Origin: Sorex araneus
Taxonomy: Eukaryota; Chordata; Mammalia; Eulipotyphla; Soricidae
Direction of reading: 5' to 3'
Assembly: GCF_027595985.1 (NCBI RefSeq)
Contig: NC_073302.1
Span: 402,363,310-402,427,309 of the forward strand
Length of the DNA: 64,000 nt
This document shows, one piece after another, positions 10,101 through 25,100 of this stretch. How positions within the stretch are numbered: position 1 is the stretch's first letter; each line of letters starts with the position of its first letter. The notes beneath the pieces were generated by a model, which had not been told where the DNA came from, did not search any database, and saw only the letters and a list, made by a program, of their open reading frames with translations. Position numbers and translations under genes: made by a program.

Positions 10101-13100
10101 TGTGTTTTCTCAGTGGAGCAGAGGCTTCTCTCTGTAAGAATTTGTTGAGAAGATTGAAGTATCTTGCCTGCTTTACTTCCTCCCATGTTCCTTTCTCTCT
10201 CTGGATGACACAGGCCACGGTAAACAGCCCTTTTCTAAAAACTGGAGAAGAGGTCTTTACATTTGATCCTCTTGCAGTGACAGAGGAAAATCCTTTAACC
10301 TACAGAGACATTGCCAACAATTCTTTTCTCCAGGTTTCAGGAACGTGTTTGTAACAGAAGAACCTGATTTCCAGGGGTATGCTAAAATGCTTCGGAGTCA
10401 GTTTTTGGCATTTTACCACACTGAAGCCAATAAGATTGGCACCTTTGACCTCCGTCAAGCAGGGGTGTTTTGCAGAGAATGTGATAAACACACAAGGAGA
10501 CAGTCACACAAGGACTGCCCAATCTTTGGGGACGCTTGGGCAGCCATGAGTGAGCTCACCTGTAGACCATTTATTCAATGCACTCTCTAAGCCACCCTGG
10601 TTCCCCTCAGGCAAGCCAATGTTTAAGTTGGCGGAGACATTAAGGACATTTAGTAAATACATCAAAATTTAATAACTATATTAAGAGCAGAGACAGATAG
10701 TTCACTTAGCTAAAGTATGAGTCATGACAGTTTCCTGTTCTATTTTTGCCTATGGACCCTCTACATCTGAAAGTCCCTAAGCTCTTTCCTGGGTGCAAAT
10801 TTGCCACCCCATTACCTGTTCTGTTCATTCGTAGACACTCATTAGTTGCCTTGTTACTTCTGAAAGACCTAAACTGGCCTTGGACCTGTTGTTAGGGGGA
10901 GGATTTTCCACAACAGTTAGCAATAGTATTAACTTCTGTTATCTTTTAGATTTGAATATCAAGTCATCAGGATCTGGCTCTGTAAAAGTCAATAATATTG
11001 AGTGTGATAATTGCAAAATTGAAACTGAGCAGGGAAGCAGCATCTTACAGTCTGTTAAGGTATGTTTTGTTTAATTTTGCTTCAGTATTATTTTTTAAGG
11101 CTTGAAAAACTGTAAATTGCAAAACTATTATTCTTGTGTTCAGAATTTTCAGTATATTTATCAATATTTCATAAACATCTTTTAAAAATTTTACCTTGAG
11201 GGGCTAGAGCGATAACACAGCAGGTAGGGCATTTGCCTTGCACATGGCTGACCCGGGTTCAATTCCCAGCATCCCATATGGTTCCCTGAGCACTGCCAGC
11301 AGTAATTCCTGAGTGCAGAGCCAGGGATAACCCCTGTGCACTGCGGGGTGTGACCCAAAAAGCAAAAAAAAAAAAAAGAAAAATTTTACGTTGAAATCAA
11401 TTCTCTTCTGAAAACTAGCAGTTTTAAAGGTTTTCTCTCATATTCCCTTTAGATTTTATTTTCAAATGTTTAATAAAATGAATTGTACATTGTTCACATT
11501 CTAAAATATTAAATGTTTGGCTTTATCCAATGTTTTTCATCAGTTATTAAAAAGTAAAAACAATCTTTCAACACTGTAAATGTGCTTAAAATATTACATT
11601 AGTCACATTTTTAATGTGCCCAGATAGCTCATTAATTAAAGGATTACGAAGCTATGGGAACAAAAGAAGAAATAATTTATCTTACTTTGATAACACTTGC
11701 ATATTCAGAACAATCTTTTTTTTTTTTTTGCTTTTTCGGTCACACCTGGTGATACACAGGGGTTACTCCTGGCTGTACACTCAGGAATTACTCCTGGTGG
11801 TGCTCAGGGGACCATATGGGATGCTGGGAATTGAACCCAGGTGAGCCATGTACAAGGCAAATGCCCTACCTGCTGTGCTATTGCTCCAGCCCCCAGAACA
11901 ATACTTTTTTGGGAAGGAGTAGCACTATGCCCAGTGAGGCTCAGGGCTTACTCCTGCCTCTGTGCTCAGTGATCACTCCTGGAAGTGCACAGGGGACCAT
12001 ATGTGGTACTGGGGATCAAACTGGCATTAACAGTATACAAGGTAAGTGCTTACCCTAAGTTTGTTAGTGCTAAGTTTGAATATGTCCTTTAGCTAATTCC
12101 ATCCATCCATAATAGTGTGAGTTTTAAATCAATCAACGCTTTTGCTAGTTTAAATTTTGTTATTTTCTGTGTTATTTAATAAAGTTATCTAACCTTTCTA
12201 ATTCTTGGTTTTCTTCCTCTGTAAAATTAAAAACATTTTTCTCTTTGTGTTCTTGTGGGGATTTAGTACTGGGTTAAAGTAGTGAGCTTTATATCTGGTG
12301 CAACAAAATTGCTAGGTAAATAATAAATATTGTTGTTCTAAATAAAGATCAACAGTTATAACTATTATTATTTTCCTTATTACCTTTGGTGTGTAATGTC
12401 TAATGTATAGTCATAGTGATCTTTGATTCCCAAAGCCCTCTTCAGTAAAGCTACCACAAGACCCAATATCTCTTCTGTTTCCATTTGATTCCCACATGGC
12501 TCAAGTTCCATCAATAGACGTTTGTATTTTCTCTAGTAGCTATTCTCATTTCAAACAGTGCACTTCTGTTTCATTCCTGGTTCTTTTTCAACTTTATTAT
12601 TATTTTTAAAGGAATTGATAGAATATTAAGCATTTTAATAAGTTAAATTTATTATTTTTCTCTGCATCTTTGTTTTTCAGAGTCAAAAATTGCATGTTCA
12701 GTCAAAAGGTGGTGAAGTGATCTGCCTCGGAACAGTTTTTGGAAATATAGATATTCATGCATCAGATAAAAGTGTAAGACTGATAAGTTTTTAGATCTAA
12801 GTATTGTTATATTATAAAATTACATGCTTCAGATGTTCATTAAAAATCAAGTTGTGTATTTACTCCATTAAATTCACTACTAAAAGTACAGTTTTCACCT
12901 TTACCATGTAATTGACCCCTTGTTCCCAATTTATCCATCATCTTCACTGAAGCACAAGATCTGTAAAAGTTATTTATTATTATTATTATATTTTGCTTTT
13001 TGGGTCACACTCAGTGATGCAAAGAGGTTATTCTGGTTCTGCACTCAGGAATTACTCCTGGTGGTGCTTGGAGGACCATATGAGATGCTGGGAATTGAAC

Positions 13101-16100
13101 CTGGGTTGCCGCATGCAAGGCAGATACCCTACCCACTGTGCTATTGCTCCAGTCCCAAGATCCTTAAAGGTTATTAAACAACTTGTTTAAAGTCACAAGT
13201 TCTAAACTGGCTGAGTCAGAATTCAGACCGTAGTTTGGTCCTCATTACCAATTCACAATGCTGCCTCTCAGATGTCCAATATAAACTGTAAATTTATTTA
13301 AAAAAATTTTTTTACCCCCCCAGTTTCAGTTACATGACCTGTACGGATTCACAACCCACTTTGTTATTTTGAAGACTGTTTCCTCTAGTTAATTAGTTGT
13401 TCTAAGTTTCATGGTTTATTGACATTTTATCTTTTTACTTTTTAGTATACTATTTGTTTCCTGCCTGATTATTATACTAAAGAGTCAGTCTAATCAGTCT
13501 TTATATTATTCATTTGTATTGTTCATTTTTAAAAAAATTTTTTATTGAAGAATCACTGTGATGTAGTTACAAACTTATGAACTTTTGTGTTTGCATTTCA
13601 CTCATACAGTGATCGTTTGCCCATCCCTCCACCAGTGCCCATTCACCTCCACCAATGATCCCAGTATCCCTCTCACCATCCCCACCCCATCTCCCACCAC
13701 CCCACCCTGCCTCTGCAGCAGGGCATTCCCTTTTGTTCTCTCTCCTTTTGGGTGTTGTAGTTTGCAATACAGGTACTGGCCTTCATGTTCCGTCTATAGT
13801 CTACTTTCAGTTTGCATCTTCCAACCTGAATGGGTCTTCCCAACATCCTCTACTTGGTGTTCCCTTCTCTATCTGAGCTGCCTTTTCCCCTTGTATTGTT
13901 CATTTTTTAAATATATTTCTGTTTTTTAGTATAAAATAAATTCTTACAAATTGGCTGACTTTCATGGAAATGTTCAATGTATATTTTCATAGACATTTGA
14001 GAGACAGTATTGTGAATTGGTTAGGAGCCCAAAATGAGGACCAAACTACAGGGTTGAATCCTGGCTAAGCCATATTAGAGCTTTAGAGCTTAATAACCTT
14101 TATAGATCTTATGTTTCTGGAAAATGTAATAAATGGAATAAATGGAATAAATGGAATAATGTATAATGTATATACATTATATAATGGAATAATGGAATAA
14201 TGTAATTATATAATGGAATAATGGAATAATGGAATGCCTGTTATGAGGATTAAATTAATACGTATAAAAATCATCAAAGTGTCTGACACATAGCTGATTC
14301 TAATGTAGCATTTACTATAATGATATTATAAAGGTAAGGAAAACATGTGATGAGTCCTAATTTTCTAGTAAACTGAGACTAAATTTCGTTATTCTTTTTT
14401 ATTCTTAAAATGAGAATGGCAGTATTTGTTTCTCAACAAGATTATGAGAATCAAATGAACACCAGAAACAATAACATTGTTCTTTACATGTCATTTTTAA
14501 ATGGGGAATGTCAGTTTTTAAAATCGTGTCATTAATTTCAGGATCATAGCATTTGGTTAAAAAAAAAGACAAGAAGTCTACTTTATCAGGGTATCGGGTG
14601 AATTGCTAATAAGTTGTGAATTGGTCTCTAGTTTAGTTTGGACAGTAAATCCACAATGGTTCCTTAAGACTTGTTTTTTGAGGCTTGGGAGATAGTATAG
14701 TGGTTGGGGCATACCGTCTGTGGCTGACCCAGGTTCTATTCCTGGTACCACTCAGGACTACCCTGAGCATTGCAGGATGTGGCCCCAGAAACTCCAGCAC
14801 ACCAGATGGCTCAGTCTCTTCAGGTCTTAGCTGCATCACATTCTCCATTCCTTGATCGCTTGCCCTGAACTGACAGCCTCTTTAGATGAGAATCACTGTT
14901 GGGCCCTGGGATCTCTGCACCATAGTTTGGGAGCCCCTTCCCCTCACACCAGCAAACAAAGTTACTTGGTTTTCAGAGTAGCAGGGAAAGGTCCCTTGGA
15001 CTGTGTTGGAGGGATATTGCACTTTGGTTCTAGGTGCAATGTGGTAACATTGTACCCCTAAATGTCAAACATATTTGTACTTGTAAAACAATATTCCCTA
15101 AAGAAATTAAAAATACAGTTTATTTTTAAAACTTGGTTTTCATTTTATGTATTCTTGGTATAGAATAATAACTTACGGGAAATTTCTCTTCTCATATAGA
15201 GAAGGTAATTTATAATAGTCAGGAAGGTATTGGATTATTTAGAGATTTTTGACTTTATGGGATTATGGGTCTTTTGACTTTATGGGATTATTGTGTTTTT
15301 TCTTAGATATTTCTTTTTTTTTTTGCTTTTTGGGTCACACCCAGCGATGCTTAGGGGTTACTCCTGGCTTTGCACTCAGGAATTACTCCTGGTGGTGCTT
15401 GGGGGACCATAATGGATGCCGGGGATCGAACCTGGGTCAGCCGCGTGCAAGGCAAATGCCCTACCCACTGTGCTATCGCTCTGGCCCCAGATACTTCTGT
15501 TAATAAGCAAGGTATGCAGTTTAGTCCAAAGTGTCAACAACATTATATCTTAACCTTAGTCTCTTGCTTTAAAATGTGCATCCTGATTTTTTATTTTTAA
15601 ATGAATCACTGTGAGATAGAGCATTACAATGCTGTTCATGCTTGGGTTTCAATCACATGATGTTCCAACACTCATCCTTCCACCAATGTGCATTTCCCAG
15701 CACCAATGCCCAAGTTTCCCTCCTATCTCCCTAACTCCTCCCATCCTGGCACTTCTCTCTCTCTCTTTCCCTCTCTCTCTCTCTCTCTCTCTCATTTTGG
15801 GCATTATGATTTGTAACACAGATATGTCATATATATCCCTTTACCTTCTTTCAACACTCAGTTCTTGTTTAGAGTGATCATTTCCAACTATTGTCATACT
15901 ATGGGTCCTAAATTTAACTGTTCTGTTTAAAATATATAATGAATTATATGTGACCCTTGGTGAATTTTGAATTTCTTTGAAATGAATTTATGGAATGATT
16001 AGTTAAAATAACTAATATGGGAAAGTGTATTTTGACTGCTTTCATTTGTTTTAGTTGGGGGAAGATATTTTCCTTGCTTCTTAGTAAGTAAAATATTTAA

Positions 16101-19100
16101 TATTTACTGAACAAAGTAAATCCTGGTATTTTCTAGATACTAACAAGGAGACTTGAAGGCTTTATTTGGTTTGGCAGAAAGTCTAATCTAAAGATCCCTT
16201 TGCCAGTTTATTTTGTTTTGAATATTCTTTATCTTTTGGTGTTTTCTAAAAACAGCCTCACTTTCTATGAGAGAGAGAAAGAGAGAGAGAGAAAGAGAAA
16301 GAGAGAGAGAGACATAACAGCTAAAACTAAAGTGCTTCTACTTGTTTGTTTTATGAAAAAAACTTAAAGAATTTAAACTGCATAGAACAACTTTTCATGA
16401 AGGAACTTTATAAGTAAAGAATACTTTTTTCCCTCCAGGAATATTATACCTTTAGTGTAATGCTGAAGAATATGAAACATTTGTATTCTCATATATCTGA
16501 ATATGTGGTTCCAGGAATTTGAGCAGAATTGTCTAGATGCACAGAAGTACCTTAACTTTTGTATAATTCCCTCCAGTGCAAACTTCTTCCCTACCCCATC
16601 TTTTTTGGTTTTGGGGTCACACCCAGTGGCTTTCAAGGCTTACTGCTGACTCGGTACTCAGGGATCACTCCTAGTGGTGGGCAGGGGACCATATGGTGCC
16701 AAGGATCAAACCCGGGTAGGCTGTGTGCAAGTCACCTGCCCTACTCACTCTACTATGACTTCAGCCCTTAAAGTTCTCTTCTTTTGATTGCAAATTTACT
16801 GAAGCTATATTTGAAATAATGAAGTCACAACCTAGTTTAAAAGAAACTATGATAGATAAAAAAATCATTATTTGATACATATTTAATAAAAGCCCATTAG
16901 GGACTGGAGTGATAGTACAATGGGTAGGGTGTTTGCCTTGCACACACAACCAACCTGGGTTTGATCCCCAACACCCAATATGGTCCCCAAGCTACCAGGA
17001 GTGATCCTTGAACGCAGAACCAGGAGTAAGCTCTGAGCACATCTAGGTGTGGCTCACCAAATAAAACTTGGTGATGCAGATTCAGAGGACTTCCTATAAG
17101 AATCTGAGTATTTTATGTTTTTCTGTAGTCTTACTTTCTTCTAATATTTTAGGATTCTTGAATAAATACACTGAAATTAATTGTCTTTGAAGGACATATT
17201 AGAACTAGATAACACTGATGTCCTGATTGAAAATTTAAGTCTTTATCAATACTTTATCCTCAAAAACATTAAATTACTATGATGATTATTTGGAATTTTT
17301 AAACAGACACTTTTATTTTATATTGTGTTCAATATCTGAGACATAAATGCATGTTATAAAGCTTAGGGATAAATGCAAAATGTAAAATTATTTCCATTTT
17401 ATTCAGTGGTTAGCTACCACTTTATTAAATATGAATTAGAAAAAAATCTAGAAATACACTTTTAAAATCTAGATGAGAAGTAACATTAATCCATTAAAAT
17501 AAATACTGTAGCCCACTAAAATCAGAGAAGGTATGTCCTAAAATTATAAAGTTACCTTTTGCAAAATACGTTCGTGATGATGTTGTGTTTTTTATATTAC
17601 CTAGAAAAGATCAATAATGATAAATTTTTTAAAATATAAATTCCACAGAACATATAAAGCATTATTAAGGGAAATGAAAAAGACAATGTATGTCTCCAAC
17701 TAAATGCGGACATACATTGAGTTGGTTCTACATTAAAAACAGAACACAGAGGTCTGACTTAGAGAGATAGTGCACGGGTAGAGGCATATGATTTGCACGT
17801 AGCTGACACTGGTTCAATCCCTGGAACCACATCATCTCATTGAATTGCTGTTGTAGTTGGCCAAGAATTGTAGGGAGGGGGCACCCCAGTCATCTTACAT
17901 TTAGCTCAGGAATCAGTCAATAAATTGGATATTGTGTAGTAACTTTTCATGTAGCTACTCACCAATTCTTTAGGTATCATTCTGACTTTAATCCAGTCTT
18001 TGTTTCATATGAACTGATTTGGATCTTTCTCTTACTAGACTGTGACTGTAGATAAACTGCAGGGAAGTTCTGTTAATATATCTACTGAAGATGGTTTGCT
18101 GAAAGCCAAGTATCTTTACACAGAATCATCATTTCTATCTTCTGCCATTGGGGATATTTCATTAGGAAGTGTTCATGGTAAGATAACATAGGGCTAATAT
18201 TAGACTTTCCATATGACATATTTTAAAATATATGACTGCTCTGTAGTTGAAGAAGGATTATGAGGATGCTGGACTAAAAGGTTAATTTCAGACCATTATC
18301 TATTTAAAATCCTACAAAATGACTCATAGGCTATTTTATTTGGGCATAAAATTAACTTTTGCTGTTGCACATGAAGCTAATAGTTCTGGTTTTGAAAACT
18401 TACAACAAATATGTGTAAAGATAATAAATCACAGTGAAATAGTGTTAAAAATAAGGATGAGCTTTGAGTGGTTGCTTTTATATTGCATGAAAGTTAAAAA
18501 TTAAGCTAGCAGAACATTTGTGTGGAGTCTATAGGAATTAAATCTTAAAAAAATTTTAATTGAGGTTCTGTGATTTACAATGAGGTTAATGATGCACATA
18601 ATTCTCATGCACATAATTCGAAGACCACATCCATCACCAGTGTACCCGCCACACTCCTCCCAAGGAACCTAATGGTCAATCCCTGGACCATTAGGACCAC
18701 TAGGGTCCTAATGGCCTCCCTTGGAATGCCCCGACCCGATCTCAATTGCGTGGATCAGTTCTGTTGTGTTGCCTTTGGTCCTTTATTGCTTCCTTTATAT
18801 CTTTAAGTGTCACATTTGAGAGAAACCATTCTGTATTTATCTCTATCTTTGTAACTTATACACATATGATGTCCTCTGGTTCAATCCCTAAGAGCTGCAT
18901 CATATTCTGTGTATATATTACGACTTCTTGATCTGATACTAATTTTGATTAAAATGCTTTATAGTGGCAGGGCAGTAGAGAGAGCTCAATGGGCTGGGCA
19001 CAGTCTTTGATTGTAGGATGGCTGGGTTGATCCCTGGTTACTCATAGCCCCGTAGTATCTTTGAGAGCAACCCCTGAGCACAGATTCAGCAGTCGCCCCC

Positions 19101-22100
19101 AATTATTACCAAGTGTGAGCCAAGAAATCAAACAAAAACAAAAATAATAAAATGATCTATGTGTGCTTGTACTGCACCAGATCCTCTCAGCACCCTTTCA
19201 GTTTTGAATCATCTTCTTATGACTTTTGAAACATTCTCTGCAGGGTTAACTTTTGTGTTATTGAAAGGAAAGAAGAAAGCATAATGATGAAGTAATTTGG
19301 CAAAGGGCAGGGTGGTGTTCTGTGTCACTCAGCGCACTTCTTAAATTTTCATGCCGCAGGTGATTCATATTTAGGAATATTTTCTGAAATAGAGATAATC
19401 TCTACCTCTAGATAATTAAGCTCACTGGTCCTTGCAAAGAAGTACAGAATATACACATCTGCTAAATGCCTTTTTGACCACTTTTCAGGATTTAAACGTT
19501 TTCCTATGTACACAACTCATTTTTTTTTCTATTATAAAGCTGCATTTTGGCCAACCCTCCAGATTGTAGTATTAAGCATGAATTATTGGGTGATACTAGA
19601 AAGCATAGCTGGTGCTAGTAAAGCAGTGTAGTGGATTGTCAGTGTTTTAGTTTTAAAAAAAGCACTGTCTGTAACACTGTCGTCCCGATTTGCTCCAGCG
19701 GACACCAGTAACGTCTGCATTGTGAGACTTGTTACTGTTTTTGGCATATCAAATACGCCACGGGTAGCTTACCAGGCTCTGCTGTGCAGCTAGAATACTC
19801 TTGGTAGCTTGCCAGGCTCTCTAAGAGGGACCAAGGAATTGAACCTGTGTTGGCCACATGCAAGGCAAACACCCTACCCGCTGTGCTATTTTATCGCTCC
19901 AGTCCAAGGCAAATAATGTTTATTAACATTTTAAAATTGTTTCTCCATGCAAGTCCTCCAGTATTATATAAGAAGCTTGCCTTGGAGGAGGATGGGGCTC
20001 TGGGACAGCTGGGAGCGAAGGGGACACTTGTGTGTGTGTGTGTGGGGGGGGGGTGGTGCTGAGAGACCGTGAGATGCAGGAAACCTTGTCATTAAGTGTT
20101 GTAAACCATGGTGCCTAAGATTTTAAAAAGTTTTTATTTTAGTGATAAGGATTAAAAAAAATTTTTTTTGAAAAAATGAGTACTTAATATGTTTGAAATA
20201 ATTCTTGAGCCTCAATTTAATAGTAAAGTCTGTACAGCTCTGGGACTGGGTGGGGGGCACTCCCAGCGGTGATACTGTGTTCCCTGGTACATACTCAACA
20301 GTCAGTACCAGCCATTGAACTTACAATCAGTCTCAAATCTCCAGCATAAAAAGGCGTCTGCTTCACCCTTTGAGTTACGTCCCACCCTGCAGTGGTTATG
20401 GTATTATTTGAACCTAATATAGCTTGAGAATAAATGGAGTTTTTTCCAGATAAAGCAAATATTTTTATTATTCATTTATTATTTTCACTCAGCTGTGTCT
20501 CAAGTGTGTTTTGAACAATTCTAGTGATTTGTAAATTCATGGATTAACAGTGACTTTTATGCGAATATTGCATTTTTAAGTGTTGAGTGCAATTAAAAGA
20601 ACTATATTTAATGTAGTAAGTAGCCTCAAGTGGAAAAACAGTAGTCAAATAACCTCTTCTTATCTCGGATCTTCCATTGGCCCATGAATTCTTGCCCTTT
20701 TATGAACTCCTCAAGAGTGTTTTAGTCATGACCATATTTTTAGCATTTGGCCTGCAGATAGCAAGTACCTTCTTCCTATTCCCAGCCACCCCTTCCATCC
20801 TCGCCAAAAAAAATCTACAAAATTTACTTTTGTGATGGATTGCTGTTTGGATTATGAGAGTATGTGTGCTAGATTAACCATAATTATATTTCTTTTAGTG
20901 AAGGAAAACAAATTAATGTTTATTTTGTTGGAGGCTGGGGGAGAAGAGTTTGGTGCTATACCCAGCTATACTCAGAGCTTCCTCCTAGCTCTACTCAGAG
21001 ATCACTCCTGGCAGTGCTCAGGACACCATATGTGGTGCCTTGGATCAAATAAGGGATCAACTGCATTCAGGACAAGCACCTTACCCTGTATTATCACTCA
21101 ATCTCTAATGTTTATCTTGAAATTATCACTAGCTTATTTTTTCTCCCTTTCTCTATAGTAGAATTCAGTTGCTAGCTAAGAAAAATAGTGCAGGGGAATG
21201 GATGCATTACTTAAGGGTGAATTACAGAAACTTGGGGGGATCTGCTTTATGGGAAAGAAAAGTTTTCAAAGATCTCACAAATAGTTGATTTTTTTAAATC
21301 GTCACTTGTCACTTGTCAAGTGACCTCCTACCCAGCCACCGCCACGCTCCAGACCGCTTTCTGGACTGCGCTGCTGTGAAGCAGCTTAGGACACTTAATA
21401 CCCATTTTCCATAATTTTTGCACCATATTTGATTGGCTTCAAATATGGTATGAACCATGGGAACACCTGTAAGGGCAATTGGAGGCCGCCCTAAAAGCCT
21501 CCATCCCTCTTTAGTTTTTTTCTTTTTTTTTTTTTAGAAAAAGAAGCAAAAGACAGTTAATTTTTATTGCATTCACTGATAACTAGTATTAGCAAAGCTT
21601 TGTCTTGCTGAGTGGATGACTAAACTCATTTTCCTAAATGAGTGACTGTGAAACTATTATTTAATAATAGTTAAAACAATAAATATCAGGGTTCTGCTTT
21701 ATCTTATTTTTGAAGTGTTGATGTTGAAGCAGCAGAGGAAATTTTATGAACAGAAGCATCCTCTTCTCATACTAGGCCAATCTTCCTAAAGATAGTTTTC
21801 TTCTATTGTTATTCATCTTAAAATTCGTCACTATTTCTTATGGTGCAGAATAAAGTCAATAAACAAACATGGCATGATTTGTCAAGACTGCTTTTTACCT
21901 ACTTTCCAAACTTCTTATTTTTGAAATTTTACTTTAGGGCCGGAGCAATAGTAGAGTGGGTAGGGCATTTCCCTGGCATACCATATGGTCCCCCAAGCAC
22001 TGCCAGGAGTAATTCCTGAGTACAGAGCCAGGAGTAACCCCTGAACATCACCAGGTATGACCCAAAAATAAAAAGAAAAAGAAATTACTTTGGACTATGT

Positions 22101-25100
22101 TAGAATGTCATGTTAGAATGTAATACTAAAGTAGAAGGACAGAGGCCTGTCCTCAAAGATCTGCCTAATTGCTCCTAGATAACAGATCTGCATAGTTAAA
22201 GACATCCTGTCTAAGTTTGCCTTTTGTGTTTCTCACAAAATCCATGCTTAACAGCATATTCAGATTTTATCTGGCTTTCAAACTTCAACTCCAGTAGTAT
22301 TTTCACCGTGCCTGTATTCTGAATCAGGCCATTTTAGTCTCTGTTCTGTATGACTGTGCTACTTAATTCACCACTTGTATCACTGGTCATCCTGTTGTTC
22401 ATTGATTTGCTTGAGCGGGCATCAGTAACGTCTCCATCCAACGTTGTCGCATGCTAGTGTAGCCCAATGGCGCCTACTAGCTTCAGGAACACAAAAAGCA
22501 TCAAACCATTCATTCAGGGTCTTGATGAAGAAGTCTGACCATCTCGTAGGTGGGCAGCCAGGCATACTTTTCATGTCCCATGGAATCCAGTTGGTAACGG
22601 CTCTAGTCCAGTGGTCATCTCCAAATCGCTTTACATGTCTGGCCCATCTGATTTTCGACACCTTGGCAATGAGGCAGGCAGCGTCCCTGATTCTTGATCA
22701 TTGACAGAGGTCGGAACTCCGGATTCCTTCTCTCACTTGAGTGAAACATGATACTCCAAGCAGAGCTCTTTCAATTCCTCTTTGGGAGACCCGAATAGCA
22801 TTCTCATTCTGTTTTGGTAGAGCCCAGGTCTCTGAGGCAGGAAGAACGGTGAGGTGAAGTCGAAAAGATGTGCCTGGAGCCGAAGGTTCTTCATCCTCTT
22901 AACAACTTCACGCCGCTCTCTTCCTCCTGTGTAGTTCTGGCGCCAAGTCATTTGTCATATTGAGTTCTCGACCCAGATACACTTAACTGCTGCATTCGGA
23001 GATGTTCGTTCATTGAGAGCAAATGGGACGTCAGGGACTAGTTTGTTTTTCATAAACATTATCTTCATGAAATTCAGCTGTAGTCTGACCTTTCCATACT
23101 CACGGTTGAAGTCAGCGAGCATTCATGCCACTTGGCTAATGTTTGTTGTTATTAGAACGATGTCATCAGTGAAGCGGAGTTGGTGTAGTTACCGACTGTC
23201 AATCTTCACTCCCATTCCTTCCCATTCCAGTTGTTGCATGACGTTCTCAAGGGTAGCACTGAAGAGTTTCGGTGAAACAGTATCACCCTGCCGAACCCCT
23301 CTCTTTACATTGATGATCACTTCCTTGTAGAATGTTGAGATCCTGGTGGTGAATCCTCAATACAGCTCGTGGAGGATCCTGATGTACTGAGTTTGAACAC
23401 CCTGTTTGGCTGGGGCTTTGATGACTGCTTCAGTCTTAACAGAATCAAAGGACTTCTTTAAATCTATGAACACTAGACAGAGCGGCATCTTGAATTCTCG
23501 TGAAACCTTAAGGAGCTTGGTCACTGTGTGGATATGGTCGATCGTGCTGACTCCTGTTCAGAATCTGGCTTGCTTACATGGTTGTCCTTCATCTAGTGTT
23601 CTGCCCATCCTATTCAGGATGAAAACTTGTTCGAGTGAACATCTTGTAGGTGACGGACAACAGGCAGATTGGGCGGTAGTTGCCGATATCATGGATGTCT
23701 TCCTTCTTGTACAATAGGATGGTCCTGCTGGTTTTCCATTGGGACAGAACCTTGCATTCAAACAGATAGCGTGTGAAGAGCCTAGCTAGTGTATTAATGA
23801 GTACTGGTGGCAGATTCTTCAGGTGTTCGGATCTGACCTTGTCTGGACCGGATGCTGTATGCTTCTTTAATGATGAAATGGCGTGTCAGATTTCAGAAGG
23901 GAGAACACTGGGAATGACATATTCATCCTGCGGAATTTGGTATGTGGGCAGGTGGATGTGGTTATCAAAGAGATCTAAGTAGAAGTCGTGGATAACCTTC
24001 TTCATTATCCTTCCAGAAGATGTGATAGATCCATCAGGATGTCGGAGGGCAGTCAGTTTGGTCTTATGGTTGGCGAAGGACAGGTGGTTGTTGCAAATAC
24101 TTTTCCCGGCTTCTGCCAACACTGCTGCTCTTCTCTCTTTGAGGTCTTACTTTGCTTCTCTGCACAGCTTTGCGAACTTGGACATTAGCTTGTGATTGCC
24201 TGAGGCTCACACCAAACCACATTGGCGAATGAGCTCGAGTTTCCGAAGACAGGCGTCTGTTTGTAGTTTTCTTACTTTCGGCATTTCTCGCACAGTCATG
24301 GAGGTGCTGAACCAGTCGACCGTGTTCCTCGTTGATGTTGTTAATGATCCTATCTTTCCATATTGCCGCAATAGTGCCAAAGAGCTCCCATTTGGCGGTC
24401 ATTCTGGGAGTTCTTTTCTTAAATTTTGGAGCCCTTTCTCCCTGCCTCATGAAGTAGAATTTCACATGAAGGAGACGGTGATCTGATCCCGTTTGGAATT
24501 TTGGGGCAACAGCAACATCAGTCATTCAAAACCGTCAATTGAATATGATATGGTCAATTTCATTGAGGAACTGTCCACCGGGAGACTCCCATATCCAACA
24601 TTTAGATTCAACCTTCTGGAACTTCGAGTTACCATGGATGGTCTTGGTCGACATGATGAACTCAGACAGTTTCTCACCCTGTTCGTTCCATTCTAGGCTA
24701 TTGGTCCTGATGTGGAGTTCTTCGGGAGACCTTCTTGGTCCTATCTTGACATTAAAATCACCAACAAGAACTTGTAGAAGGTGTGGTCTTCTTTATAGAA
24801 CTTCTCCAGCTCCATGTAGAACTTCTCAATTTCTTCTTTGTCATAGTTGGATGTTGGTGCATAGATGACAAAGATAGAAACTGCAGGCAATGAGCACATC
24901 TATTCAAACGTTAAGCACCCAATTTGGGTTATTAGGCATTTGAACAAATCAGTGCTCATGGCCAAGTTTGTGTTGACAAGGACACCGATATATCACTGAC
25001 GCCTCTGTTGTCGCATGTTCCGAGGAACAGTTCTTCTCCAGTGTCGAAAACAGTGTGATGTGATCGATGTCTTCTCATCTCGATCAGTCCAATGATGTCA

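Larger units (their letters stand above)
6447..10949 (+). other. FAM185A: FAM185A intron 1
   Basis: GC-AG intron. It contains an L1 3' end with CT microsatellite (6880-7345), SINEs at 7718, 8471 and 9265, and an unidentified open stretch at 10073-10590. I see nothing assignable in 7346-7701, 7913-8470, 8655-9258, 9445-10072 or 10600-10930. Confidence 0.8.
11060..12680 (+). other. FAM185A: FAM185A intron 2
   Basis: GTATGT...CAG intron holding one + SINE and two adjacent - SINEs. The 12060-12660 stretch is AT-rich with no recognisable feature. Confidence 0.8.
12774..18038 (+). other. FAM185A: FAM185A intron 3
   Basis: GTAAGA...TAG intron holding six or so SINEs, two L1 3' ends, an AG microsatellite and a GGAATA-type tandem repeat. 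Nothing recognised in 14236-14660, 15905-16255 or 17070-17740. Confidence 0.8.
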
